The notes beneath the pieces were generated by a model that saw only the letters and a program-made list of their open reading frames with translations, did no database searches and had not been told where the DNA came from. From an uncultured Bacillota bacterium (GTDB taxonomy: Bacteria > Bacillota > Clostridia > Christensenellales > QAND01), in contig CAJJKN010000007.1 in NCBI GenBank assembly GCA_905188085.1, positions 1 to 64,000 of the forward strand: a DNA stretch of 64,000 nt, in the 5' to 3' direction. Below, piece by piece: positions 16,010 through 23,935 of the stretch; within the stretch, counting starts at the first letter, position 1, and every line of letters begins with the position of its first letter. Position numbers and translations under genes: made by a program.

Positions 16010-16842
16010 GACGTCTTTTTCCTCCGGTTTTTCACTTTGGCAAACAGCCGGTTTTTCTCTCCGTCCTGTTTATCCTCTTCCCCATCCATCAAAAGCCGGC
16101 GTATGCCCCCTGCGGACAGGTTGCGCATCAGTTTCCCTTCCACCACGGCGGAAATCTGCCCCGTTTCCTCCGAAACGATAAACACCACCGCATCCGAAAT
16201 TTCGGATAGGCCGATGCCCGCCCGGTGCCGGGTGCCCAGTTCCTGCGGCAGATCCTGCCGGCTGGTCAGCGGCAAAAAGCAGCTGGCCGCCAGGATGGTA
16301 TCCCCGTCTATCACCATGGCGCCGTCGTGCAGCGCCGTCCCGGTTTTAAAGATGGTTTCTATCAGCGGCGCGGAAACACGGCCGTTGATCTCCGTGCCCG
16401 TTTCCAAAATATCGCCCAGCGCCACTTTGCGCTGCACGGCAATCAGCGCGCCCACGCGCTGTTTGGACATATTCAGCATCGCGCGGATCAATTCTCCGCT
16501 TGTCTCCATGCCCTGCTGGCTTTGCAGCGAATCAAAAATCTTGCCGCGGCCGATCTGCTCCAGCCCCCGGCGGATTTCCGGTTGAAACAACACAATCAAC
16601 ACCAGCGCGCCGGCATTGATCAAATAGTTGAATACCCACGTCACCGCCTGCAGCCGCAGCCATTCCGTCAGCCGCGAGATCACAAACACAAGGCCGATGC
16701 CCTTTAACACCTGCATCGCCCTGCTGCGGCTGGCCAGCTTTAATAGATAATAGATCATCACAGAAATGATAAGGATATCCAGCGCGTCGATCAAATCAAA
16801 CCGGCTGAGGCTGGTGAGGGCGCCCTCTATAAATGCCTGCAT
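16006..16842 (-). CDS. cdaA: Diadenylate cyclase CdaA
   Basis: 278 residues. Three N-terminal transmembrane helices (about 15-35, 45-62, 70-90) precede a DAC/DisA_N domain with the two catalytic motifs, DGAMVIDGD and GTRHRAGIG. It condenses two ATP into c-di-AMP, the essential second messenger for osmotic and wall homeostasis in Bacillota. SD AAAAGGAG. First in the cdaA-cdaR pair and downstream of the Spo0E-like gene. Confidence 0.95.
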   Translation of the reverse strand: MQAFIEGALTSLSRFDLIDALDILIISVMIYYLLKLASRSRAMQVLKGIGLVFVISRLTEWLRLQAVTWVFNYLINAGALVLIVLFQPEIRRGLEQIGRGKIFDSLQSQQGMETSGELIRAMLNMSKQRVGALIAVQRKVALGDILETGTEINGRVSAPLIETIFKTGTALHDGAMVIDGDTILAASCFLPLTSRQDLPQELGTRHRAGIGLSEISDAVVFIVSEETGQISAVVEGKLMRNLSAGGIRRLLMDGEEDKQDGEKNRLFAKVKNRRKKTS

Positions 16843-16879
16843 CTTATCATCTCCTTTTGGTTAAACAGCGTTGTTTTGT

Positions 16880-17119
16880 TTATTCTTCGTCTTCCCGGTA
16901 TGCCTGCTCCAGCTGTTTTAGCTGCTCTTCTTTCAGCGAAGCACGCACCAAATTGGCCTGTTCCAACAGCGCCGGGTCGTTTAAGGGTTTGCCTTGCTTT
17001 AACAATTCGGCCCCCAATTGATCCAGTTTTTCCCGCATCTGTTCAATGCGCTTTGAAGTTTGGGTATGTTCAATCACCTGGGAGGAGGGTTCCGTCTTCC
17101 CGGCCTGCTTTTCGCTCAT
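16880..17119 (-). CDS. Small Spo0E-like helical protein
   Basis: 79 residues from the ATG at 17119 (SD AAAGGAG, nine bases upstream). The second half, KRIEQMREKLDQLGAELL and then LNDPALLEQANLVRASL, forms two helices in the pattern of Spo0E-type aspartyl-phosphate phosphatases. The diagnostic SQxLD segment is not present: the equivalent stretch is EQANLVRASL. Spo0E activity is therefore doubtful; a Spo0E-derived or unrelated helical-hairpin protein is possible. It has its own promoter and precedes cdaA by about 38 bases. Confidence 0.6.
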   Translation of the reverse strand: MSEKQAGKTEPSSQVIEHTQTSKRIEQMREKLDQLGAELLKQGKPLNDPALLEQANLVRASLKEEQLKQLEQAYREDEE

Positions 17120-17150
17120 TTCCCGGCGCTCCTTTCTCTTGTACCGTTTT

Positions 17151-17178
17151 ATTGTAACATAAATCCTCTGTTTCACAA
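17151..17178 (-). promoter_or_regulatory. Promoter for the Spo0E-like gene and cdaA-cdaR
   Basis: TTGTGA (17173-17178), a 16-base spacer and TACAAT (17151-17156) preceded by TGT (extended -10) on the minus strand, about 32 bases before the start codon. Confidence 0.65.
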
Positions 17179-17318
17179 ACCGCTGCCTGGCGGATTGCGG
17201 CATTTTTAGTCAAACTTTTTTGTTGGTTTTTCATCCTTTGTCAGCCGTTCCCTTTCGTCCTATTCCCAAGCGTCCCTATTTTATGACTTGGTTTTGCCAA
17301 AATCATGGCTTAGTTATG

Positions 17319-17346
17319 AAAAAACAGAGGCAGTCGTCTCTGTTTT
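17319..17346 (-). terminator. Intrinsic terminator of the germination operon
   Basis: AAAACAGAG (17321-17329) pairs with CTCTGTTTT (17338-17346) across eight bases, then a U run on the minus strand. It starts at the stop codon of the 50-residue gene at 17346-17498, which supports that gene as the last of the operon. Confidence 0.85.
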
Positions 17347-17498
17347 CATAGCCGGATTTGCCAAATGGCAAACCCCGCATCCGCTAGGCACAGCGCAAAC
17401 AACACCAGCGCCGCGCCCCGGTTTTTCTTTTTATTCTGCCATACGGCATAGCCGCCGCAATAGGCCGCAAGGCCCAGGCAGACGAGCATTGCAATCAT
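17346..17498 (-). CDS. Small two-helix membrane protein, last gene of ger operon (candidate D subunit)
   Basis: 50 residues. It starts MIAMLVCLGLAAYCGGYAVW, then QNKKKNRG, then LVLFALCLADAGFAIWQ: two transmembrane helices joined by a short basic turn. The ATG overlaps the gerAC stop (ATGA), giving translational coupling, and the stop touches the operon terminator. Some Bacillus gerA-type operons carry a small two-helix D gene that modulates germination rate; this fits that architecture, although it is shorter than those I recall. The function is inferred from position and topology only. Confidence 0.75.
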   Translation of the reverse strand: MIAMLVCLGLAAYCGGYAVWQNKKKNRGAALVLFALCLADAGFAIWQIRL

Positions 17499-18667
17499 CG
17501 TTCTTCCCCCAGTTCTGCCCGATAGAGCGAAAGTTTCAGCGCCGGCGCCAGCTGCACTTGCATCTGTTTCCGCTTTTCCGGCCAGTTAAAATTCTGCCAG
17601 GCCTGCTGCGTTTTAAACTGCGCGGCCGTATGCGCGCCTACGCCAAAACCGTCCACGCCCCAATCGGCAAACGTTTTGCTTAGCTTATCCATCTGCGTTT
17701 GCAAATAATTTTGCACAAGGGGCTGTATTTCCCCCTGTTTTATTTTCTCTTCATAATCCTCTCCGCCCGCATAGCTGACCAGATATCCCTCCAGCGGCAC
17801 AGAAATTTGCACACGCGGCTGCGAACCGGATAAATCTACCTTTACCTTCGGTGCCCCTGTCGATTTTATGTGCATGGTAATCAGCCCTTTTTCAAACGGA
17901 TTGTTCAGGTTTATGTTGCCGCTTTTGAATTTTCCGGCCGCCATACACCAGATACGGGTCTGTTCACCGGTCAATGTACCTACCATCCTATCGCCGTCAA
18001 ACACGGCCGCGCCCAAAAATTCGCTCTCCAGCGGGCTTTCCAGCCCCGTGTGCCCCGCCAAATCCGAAAAGGTGTCCTTGTCGTTTATGTTTTGTTCCCG
18101 CTTTGCCCCGAGGGCCACCACGGCACTGTTTCTCTGTTCGCACAGGGTATCGTAAAATTCATCCAGGCTGCAAAACGGAAACAACCCGCTGCTGCCCGCC
18201 TCGGTGATCACGCTTTGCTGCAATTGCATCAGGTTTGTCTGTTCGTCGGATTGCAGCGCGTGCAAAAATGTGTTGGCCGTGTCCTCCGCCACAATCATCA
18301 TTGCGCCCTCTCGCACCTGCGGCATGCGCATCAGCGGCTCTATCACTTCACTTACGCCCCGCTCTGCCAAGGCGCGGCCTATCACCAGAAAATTCAAATG
18401 GCTGGTATCCACGCGGTACGGCGTGTTGGCGTTGAGCAGCGAAATCGCATCTGTCAGCCCTGCCGCCTGACAGGTAATGGTTTGAAACGCCGGCGAATCC
18501 TCATTGGCCAAAATGGGCAGCTGAAAGGTGATTTCATATGCTTTTTCTTCGCCTATATCCACCCCCAGGCTTAAAATAAAGGCCGTATCGTCTATCTCTT
18601 TGGCGTCTGTGCAGCCGGCCAGCAAGCCTGCCAGCGCAATGCACAGCGCCGCCAACCGTTTTTTCAT
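17495..18667 (-). CDS. gerAC: Ger(x)C family spore germination lipoprotein (C subunit)
   Basis: 390 residues. A lipoprotein signal peptide (MKKRLAALCIALAGLLAGC, lipobox LAGC) is followed by the GerAC N-terminal region (EIDDTAFILSLGVDIGEEK) and C-terminal domain. It is the lipid-anchored C subunit of an inner-spore-membrane germinant receptor. I chose the ATG at 18667, which overlaps the gerAB stop by four bases; the upstream frame has no lipoprotein signal at its start. Confidence 0.92.
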   Translation of the reverse strand: MKKRLAALCIALAGLLAGCTDAKEIDDTAFILSLGVDIGEEKAYEITFQLPILANEDSPAFQTITCQAAGLTDAISLLNANTPYRVDTSHLNFLVIGRALAERGVSEVIEPLMRMPQVREGAMMIVAEDTANTFLHALQSDEQTNLMQLQQSVITEAGSSGLFPFCSLDEFYDTLCEQRNSAVVALGAKREQNINDKDTFSDLAGHTGLESPLESEFLGAAVFDGDRMVGTLTGEQTRIWCMAAGKFKSGNINLNNPFEKGLITMHIKSTGAPKVKVDLSGSQPRVQISVPLEGYLVSYAGGEDYEEKIKQGEIQPLVQNYLQTQMDKLSKTFADWGVDGFGVGAHTAAQFKTQQAWQNFNWPEKRKQMQVQLAPALKLSLYRAELGEER

Positions 18668-19728
18668 GGTTTCAGCCTCCGTATCTTTATAATGCCCCAA
18701 AGCAAAATCAAAAGCCCCGGCGTAACAAACGCGCCGGTAATCCCCAGATAATAGGAAAGCGGCATAAACGGGCCCTGAATCATCAATACGGCTACGGCCA
18801 ATGTCAGCGCAGACAGCCCCGCCACCGCCGGCCTATAATCCGGCAGCGATAGCGCCCGGCTCATCGTCTGCCCCGCAATTTGCAGCACAAACGCCCCGGA
18901 AACAAACGTGGCCACCACCCAGCAAAAATAAAATACCGGGCCCAGCCGCTGCAAAAACCGATCCAAATCCACATTAGAGGCGATGGTATACAGCGGCGAT
19001 ACCGTATTCTGATATGCGCTGGCGCCTATAGCGGCCGTCATACACAGCATCACGGCACTGAGCAGCAGCGCGCTGAACACCAATGCACAGGCGCTGGCGC
19101 GCAGCGTCGGGCTTTGCATATTGGTTTCCTCCCGCCAGAACCAAACACCCAGCACCGTCCAGTAAGTAGTGGAAAACAGGCCCGCTATCTGCGCGGTTTG
19201 CCCAGGCCCTGCGCCAAACACCGGGCACAGGTTTGTCCATTGCAGGTTTGGAATGTTGGCCAAAACCAACACGATCATCGCAATCAAAGGCACCGCCCAC
19301 AACAGCCTGGCCGAGCGCGCCACGCACACCGCCCCGCCGCAGGCAATCAAACACATCGGCAGCACATACAGCGCCGCCGTCTGCGATACGGGGGTCAGCG
19401 GAAAAAAATAATAGCGCGTCATCATCGCCATTTTCCCGACGGACAGCGCCATCAACAGCGCCAGCCATACACTCCAGCACAGCGCTGCCGCGCGCCCGGC
19501 TTTGGTCCCCAGCGTCCGCTCCAGGCAGGTTACGGGCCCGCCGTATACACCCAGCTTTTTGGCTAGCAGCAACAGCAATAGGCCGATGGGCAGCGCCATC
19601 AGCGGCATCATCCAGGCACTTTGCCCGGGTTTGTTTACAAACGTATCCGGATCCATAAATACCAGCCTGCCGATCAGCGTAATGGCCACCGTGGCCCAGA
19701 TTTCCTTGGCTCCGATCTTTCCCGTCAT
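18664..19728 (-). CDS. gerAB: GerAB/ArcD/ProY family germinant receptor permease (B subunit)
   Basis: 354 residues with about ten transmembrane helices from residue 10 onward (IGAKEIWATVAITLIGRLVF first). It has the amino acid-polyamine-organocation transporter fold typical of endospore germination permeases. In the receptor, the B subunit is thought to bind the germinant. Four-base overlaps on both sides show one operon. The germinant cannot be predicted. Confidence 0.93.
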   Translation of the reverse strand: MTGKIGAKEIWATVAITLIGRLVFMDPDTFVNKPGQSAWMMPLMALPIGLLLLLLAKKLGVYGGPVTCLERTLGTKAGRAAALCWSVWLALLMALSVGKMAMMTRYYFFPLTPVSQTAALYVLPMCLIACGGAVCVARSARLLWAVPLIAMIVLVLANIPNLQWTNLCPVFGAGPGQTAQIAGLFSTTYWTVLGVWFWREETNMQSPTLRASACALVFSALLLSAVMLCMTAAIGASAYQNTVSPLYTIASNVDLDRFLQRLGPVFYFCWVVATFVSGAFVLQIAGQTMSRALSLPDYRPAVAGLSALTLAVAVLMIQGPFMPLSYYLGITGAFVTPGLLILLWGIIKIRRLKP

Positions 19729-21341
19729 CGTTTTTGTCCCATGTTCACAGCGTCCGGCGCATCCCGCCGCTTTCGCCGCCCTTTCACAATCAAATCCGTC
19801 GTATGCCGGGTGGCGGGCGCAAAGGCCGTGAAAAACGGCACGCCGAAAGAATCCAGCGTGCTAAGGTACGCAATCAACAGCGCCCAGCCCGCAGCAATGC
19901 CCACCAGCCCCGCCATGGCGCCCAGCGCCAAAAACGCAAACCGCAGCAGATACAGCGCCATTTGCAGCCCGTAATCCGGCACGGCAAAGCTGCTGAGCAC
20001 CGTCAGCGCAATGACGATCAGCACCACCGGGCTCACCACGTTGCTGGTTACCATCGCCTCGCCCAGCACAATGCCGCCCACAATGCCCAGCTGCTGGTTG
20101 ATCCCGCCCTGCACGCGCAAGCTGGCTTCGCGCACCAATTCAAATAAAATCGTCGTGATGATCACTTCCGTTACCACCGGCAGCCCCACCATCTTGCGCA
20201 GCGTTAGGGCGGAGATCATAAACGTGGTGGGCAATACTTCCTGATGAAAGGTCAGCAGCGCTATATACACGCCCGGCAACAATACCGTAATCATCATCGC
20301 CAATAAGCGCACCATACGTTCCATCGTCGCTACCGCCGGGCGCAGGTAATGGTCTTCGCTGGTATGCAGCAGGCCGAAAAACGTCACCGGCACAATCAGC
20401 GCATACGGCGCGCCGTCGCAAATCAAAACCACATGCCCCTGCATCACAAACGCCGCGGTTCTGTCCGGGCGCTCGGTCTGCAATGCCTGCGGAAACAGGC
20501 TGTATTTCCGGCGCTCAAAAATACGGGCCACCGTGTTTTCCCCCAGCACAAAGCCGGTCTGGTGCTGAGCTTCCAGCAGCTTTTGCTGCACTTTGGCCAA
20601 AAGCTTTGGGTCCACCATCCCCTGGCGGTATAAAAGCGCGCCGCGAAGCCCGTTGTCCCCGCCGATGGGGACAAATTTCGTCACCAAGTCCGGCGTGCGC
20701 GCAATGTTACGCACCAGGCTCACATTCACGCGAATGTTTTCCACAAACCCCTGCTGCGGCCCGTGCACCACCTTTTCGTTTTCCGGCCTGGACACGCCGC
20801 GCCCCTGGGTTTCGCGCATATCCAGCATGGCAAAGCGTTTTTCGCCCTCCACGATGAAAAACACCAGCCCGTTCATCATGCCGTTGATGACAACGGAAGG
20901 GTCTGTCTCCTCTTTGGCATCGTTAAGCGGCATCACCTCTTCCATCGCCTGCAAAAGCGAGGTGCACCCCCGGTACATCAGCGGTTTCATCACGATTTCG
21001 CCGATCAATTCCTTGCTGCAAAGCCCGTCGATCAGCGCCAAAAGCACCCGCTTTTTCCCCGCTTTGAAAATGCGCAAAATCAGATCTTCGTTTTCCCCGT
21101 TTCCGCAGATCTTTTCCAGCTGATCGCGCATATCCTCCAGGCGTTTGGAAAGGGTAAACGCCGGCGTTTGCGGCTGCTTATTACGGCGTTTGCGTTTGGT
21201 TTTCTGCGGAATCTGCCGTTGTTCTTCCGGGCTTTCGCCCAGCACAAACGGCGCCGGCGGATCGTAGGATAAAATCTTTTTCAGGTAAGATAACATACAG
21301 CGCCCCCATCTTGTCATTTTTCTCTGGCATAGTATGTCCAC
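19725..21341 (-). CDS. gerAA: GerA family spore germination protein (A subunit)
   Basis: About 530 residues. A soluble N-terminal domain (to about 330, with GLVFFIVEGEKRFAMLDMRETQGRG split near 170-195 and the RPENEKVVHGPQQGF segment) precedes four to five transmembrane helices in the C-terminal third. A GTG at 21341 has AAGGA nine bases upstream; in-frame ATGs at 21317 and 21296 have weaker SDs but the protein pattern fits any of them. GerAA subunits oligomerise as nutrient-gated ion channels in Bacillus. The N-terminal tail is unusually basic (KTKRKRRNKQ). Confidence 0.92.
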   Translation of the reverse strand: MDILCQRKMTRWGRCMLSYLKKILSYDPPAPFVLGESPEEQRQIPQKTKRKRRNKQPQTPAFTLSKRLEDMRDQLEKICGNGENEDLILRIFKAGKKRVLLALIDGLCSKELIGEIVMKPLMYRGCTSLLQAMEEVMPLNDAKEETDPSVVINGMMNGLVFFIVEGEKRFAMLDMRETQGRGVSRPENEKVVHGPQQGFVENIRVNVSLVRNIARTPDLVTKFVPIGGDNGLRGALLYRQGMVDPKLLAKVQQKLLEAQHQTGFVLGENTVARIFERRKYSLFPQALQTERPDRTAAFVMQGHVVLICDGAPYALIVPVTFFGLLHTSEDHYLRPAVATMERMVRLLAMMITVLLPGVYIALLTFHQEVLPTTFMISALTLRKMVGLPVVTEVIITTILFELVREASLRVQGGINQQLGIVGGIVLGEAMVTSNVVSPVVLIVIALTVLSSFAVPDYGLQMALYLLRFAFLALGAMAGLVGIAAGWALLIAYLSTLDSFGVPFFTAFAPATRHTTDLIVKGRRKRRDAPDAVNMGQKR

Positions 21342-21367
21342 CTCTGGTTTTCCTTACTCAAAAACAT

Positions 21368-21396
21368 TTGTTTTACAGCCCTTTCCACGGTATAAT
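21368..21396 (+). promoter_or_regulatory. Promoter for fucU
   Basis: TTGTTT (21368-21373), a 17-base spacer and TATAAT (21391-21396), about 50 bases before the fucU start. Confidence 0.7.
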
Positions 21397-21445
21397 GAAC
21401 CCGGAATTTTTGTATTTCAAACCATAAAGAAAGAAGGGTTTTTGT

Positions 21446-21880
21446 ATGCTGAAAAATATTCCGCCTATCCTTTCCCCGGATCTTCTGTATGTGTTGGCCA
21501 ATATGGGCCATGGCGATGAAATCATCATCGCCGACGGTAATTTCCCGTGCGATTCTTCCACCGATCGTTTGATCCGCTGCGATGGACACGGCGTGCCGGA
21601 AGTGTTGGAGGCCGTGTTAAAGTTTTTGCCGTTGGATGATTTTGTCGAGCATCCCGCCGCGCTGATGGAAGTGGTACCCGGCAAATTTGCGCAAACGCCG
21701 CCCATCTGGGCAGAATACCGCCGCATTCTGGATGAAAGCGGCGAACCGTATAACGATTTTGAATATATGGAGCGCATGGCTTTCTACGAACGCGCCAAAC
21801 ACGCCTATGCCATCGTGGCCACCAGCGAAACTTCGCTGTTTGCCAACATCATCTTGAAAAAGGGCACCGTGCTCTTATAA
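21446..21880 (+). CDS. fucU: RbsD/FucU family sugar mutarotase (L-fucose mutarotase)
   Basis: 144 residues, normal length. The N-terminal LLYVLANMGHGDEIIIADGNFP carries the catalytic His and Asp, and the C-terminus has the YAIVATSETSLFANIILKKG segment. The family interconverts anomers of fucose, or ribose for RbsD; the internal pattern is nearer FucU. No sugar transport or catabolic genes are adjacent, so its substrate is open. It is followed by two lipoprotein genes on the same strand. Confidence 0.88.
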   Translation: MLKNIPPILSPDLLYVLANMGHGDEIIIADGNFPCDSSTDRLIRCDGHGVPEVLEAVLKFLPLDDFVEHPAALMEVVPGKFAQTPPIWAEYRRILDESGEPYNDFEYMERMAFYERAKHAYAIVATSETSLFANIILKKGTVLL

Positions 21881-22010
21881 TCCCGTTTTATGCAAAAAGG
21901 CCTGTGCCATTGCCTTGCACGGGCCTTTTCCTTATCTTTACAAACCTTCGGCCGCTCTGTATAATAAAGAAAGACTGTTCAATTTTGCCGCGGAAAGGAT
22001 GCGGGCGCCC

Positions 22011-22325
22011 ATGAAAAAAACTGTTGCGTTGTTTTGTTGTATGCTCTGTGTTTTGCTGTGCGCCTGCGGCGGGCGGGGCCTGGAAGGCAAATGGCAAAAC
22101 GATACCGCCCCCATCGTCTACGATTTTATGGCAGACGGCACGGTGTCTATCTCCATTTCCGATCAGGAGCCTACCAATGGCACCTATACGGTGGACAAAG
22201 AAGCCGGCCAGCTGACCATCGAATACGATGGGTTTGAAACCGTGGTCACCTACACATTAAACGGCAACACGCTTACCTGTGTGGATTATAACGGCACCGC
22301 CGTTACTCTCACCCGCATACAATAA
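22011..22325 (+). CDS. Small lipoprotein, first of a tandem pair
   Basis: 104 residues from the ATG at 22011 (AAAGGA upstream). Signal peptide with lipobox LLCACG. The mature part is a small beta-rich domain: GLEGKWQNDT, IVYDFMADGTVSI, NGTYTVDKEAGQLTIEY, VVTYTLNGNTLTCVD. This G-x-W/Y, YDF, GxYTVD pattern recalls small lipocalin-like lipoproteins (DUF5640-type) of gut Clostridia. Function unknown. The next gene is a paralogue. Confidence 0.8.
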   Translation: MKKTVALFCCMLCVLLCACGGRGLEGKWQNDTAPIVYDFMADGTVSISISDQEPTNGTYTVDKEAGQLTIEYDGFETVVTYTLNGNTLTCVDYNGTAVTLTRIQ

Positions 22326-22359
22326 CGAATACCGCCATCTACTTTTGGGAGGATTTTAC

Positions 22360-22716
22360 ATGAATCGTTTGAAAAAAATTATGCTCGCCTGTTTCTCTCT
22401 TGCCATCCTGGCGCTGTGCGTCGGCTGCGGCAGCAGCAACGAATTGATCGGCCGCTATCAGGATACGCAAAACGCGGAGGTTGTGTATGACTTCCAGAAA
22501 AAAGATGTCTTCGCCATCGAAACTTCCGGCGACGAAATTTCCACCGGCGGCCTGTACACCGTAGACGAAGAAGCCAAGCGTCTGCATTTTGAAATGCAAG
22601 CGCCCGGCGGAGAAAAAGTGACCCGCGAAGCTTCCTATTCCTACGATAAAGAAAATAAAACCTTGACCATCACCGGCGACGACGGCACGCAGCAGGTAAT
22701 GACCAAAATTAAATAA
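22360..22716 (+). CDS. Small lipoprotein, second of a tandem pair
   Basis: 118 residues from the ATG at 22360 with SD GGGAGGA. Lipobox LCVGCG. The mature domain repeats the layout of its neighbour: LIGRYQDTQN, EVVYDFQKKDVFAI, GGLYTVDEEAKRLHFEM, KENKTLTITGDD. The pair probably arose by duplication and diverged. They are 34 bases apart and followed by one terminator, so they are co-transcribed. Confidence 0.82.
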   Translation: MNRLKKIMLACFSLAILALCVGCGSSNELIGRYQDTQNAEVVYDFQKKDVFAIETSGDEISTGGLYTVDEEAKRLHFEMQAPGGEKVTREASYSYDKENKTLTITGDDGTQQVMTKIK

Positions 22717-22726
22717 ACCATCTTTC

Positions 22727-22754
22727 CCTCCGCCTTTTGCGGGGGGATTTTTTT
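22727..22754 (+). terminator. Intrinsic terminator after the lipoprotein pair
   Basis: CCTCCGC (22727-22733) pairs with GCGGGGG (22739-22745, one G-U), then a T run. Confidence 0.8.
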
Positions 22755-23210
22755 ATTTGCAAAATTTCGCACGTTTCATGTAACTGCCTTGTCTTCTTGC
22801 GGCCAATAAAACCACATCCCCGCCGGCAGTTTGTGCAAAGGCCCTTTCCCTTTTGAATCCGCTTTTCCCATGAGGGCCACGCTTTCCCTAAAACGAATGG
22901 AGTCCTTCCCCCTCCGCCTATGCTTTTTCCGCGGCGGTTTTGCATACGCTTTTTCTCCATAGCAGGCATGGCAGCTTTACGGCAAACGATTTTTTACCCT
23001 GTTTTTTATGCTCGCATTTTTATCCGCTGTCCCGGTTTCCCCTTCTGTTTTACGGTCCTTTAAGCAGCAGGGCAAATCCCGCTTATACTCTTCACCTTGG
23101 GAAAACAAGCTTTTTCCGCTTTTCCACCTGATGACAACAGACAAAAACCGGCGCGCCCCCGGTTTGTTTTGGCAAAACCCATAGGCAAACCGATCGCTCT
23201 TTTTTTGCAC
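22755..23210. other. Gene-free interval
   Basis: About 450 pyrimidine-rich bases between the lipoprotein terminator and the terminator of the next minus gene. Short open frames on both strands lack an SD, a domain or plausible composition. I see no RNA gene. Confidence 0.6.
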
Positions 23211-23238
23211 AAAAAAAAAGACGCTATATGCGTCTTTT
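23211..23238 (-). terminator. Intrinsic terminator of the degV operon
   Basis: AAAAGACGC (23216-23224) pairs with GCGTCTTTT (23230-23238) around TATAT; a long U run follows on the minus strand. Confidence 0.88.
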
Positions 23239-23929
23239 ATGCGTTCGCTTTGATCCTATGCGCTTTATACACCCGCTTTGCCAGTAAATACAGGCTTTTG
23301 CAGGTGTCGCTGGTTTGTTCGCGCCATTTCAGGCGTTCAAAAAAGGCTGCATCGTCAAAGGTTGCCTGCCGGGCCGGTTGATAGTGCGCCATCTGCCCTT
23401 TATAGCAGCATGCCGTTTCAAACGTCCGGGCAAAATCTTTGGGCAGCACCGCCCGCTTTTCCGCCAGCGGCCGCGGGAGCGCCCTGGCCGCCGATAAACA
23501 CTGCGCCACAAACTGCGAGCAGATTTCTGCTTTATACGCCGCGGGGTTGCCGCCGAAAGGAATGCACAGCGGCGCCAGCATGTTATAGATATATTCCTCA
23601 TCGTCGTTTTGCATTTTGTCTATTTTCTGCGCAACCGCCCTGTGCTGCGCCCGGTCCACCGGAATGCAGAAAATCTCCACATAGGTTTCGCGCGTGCCCT
23701 GCAAGGTCAGCCGGTTTGGCGTTTCCTGCACAAAGCCGCCCCGCCACGGGCTGTGCCAGCGATAGCGGGCAAAGGAATACATCTGGGTTAAATCCGCCGT
23801 CAGGCTGATCGAACAATGGCTAAACCGCGATCTCGTCGCCTTTCGGATCAGCTTTCCGATGCGCGAATGCGTCTGGCTCAGCACGATATACAGCGCCGGT
23901 GCAGCGGTAAAATTCTCCTTTTGCTGCAT
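23237..23929 (-). CDS. Permuted NlpC/P60-like (YiiX/LRAT-type) putative cysteine hydrolase
   Basis: 230 residues, cytoplasmic (no signal). An early His in RSRFSHCSISL (about 33-43) and a later Cys in EICSQFVAQCLSAA (about 137-150) give the order His-then-Cys of circularly permuted papain-like hydrolases. IYNMLAPLCIPFGG precedes the Cys. Substrates of this group include lipids, peptides and amides; none can be assigned. It lies six bases after degV and shares its terminator. Confidence 0.6.
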   Translation of the reverse strand: MQQKENFTAAPALYIVLSQTHSRIGKLIRKATRSRFSHCSISLTADLTQMYSFARYRWHSPWRGGFVQETPNRLTLQGTRETYVEIFCIPVDRAQHRAVAQKIDKMQNDDEEYIYNMLAPLCIPFGGNPAAYKAEICSQFVAQCLSAARALPRPLAEKRAVLPKDFARTFETACCYKGQMAHYQPARQATFDDAAFFERLKWREQTSDTCKSLYLLAKRVYKAHRIKANA

Positions 23930-23935
23930 TACGGC

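Noticed and set aside
22709..23210. Two short minus-strand frames (86 and 77 codons) in the lipoprotein/degV gap
   Set aside because: Basic, low-quality composition, no SD, and the first overlaps a terminator.
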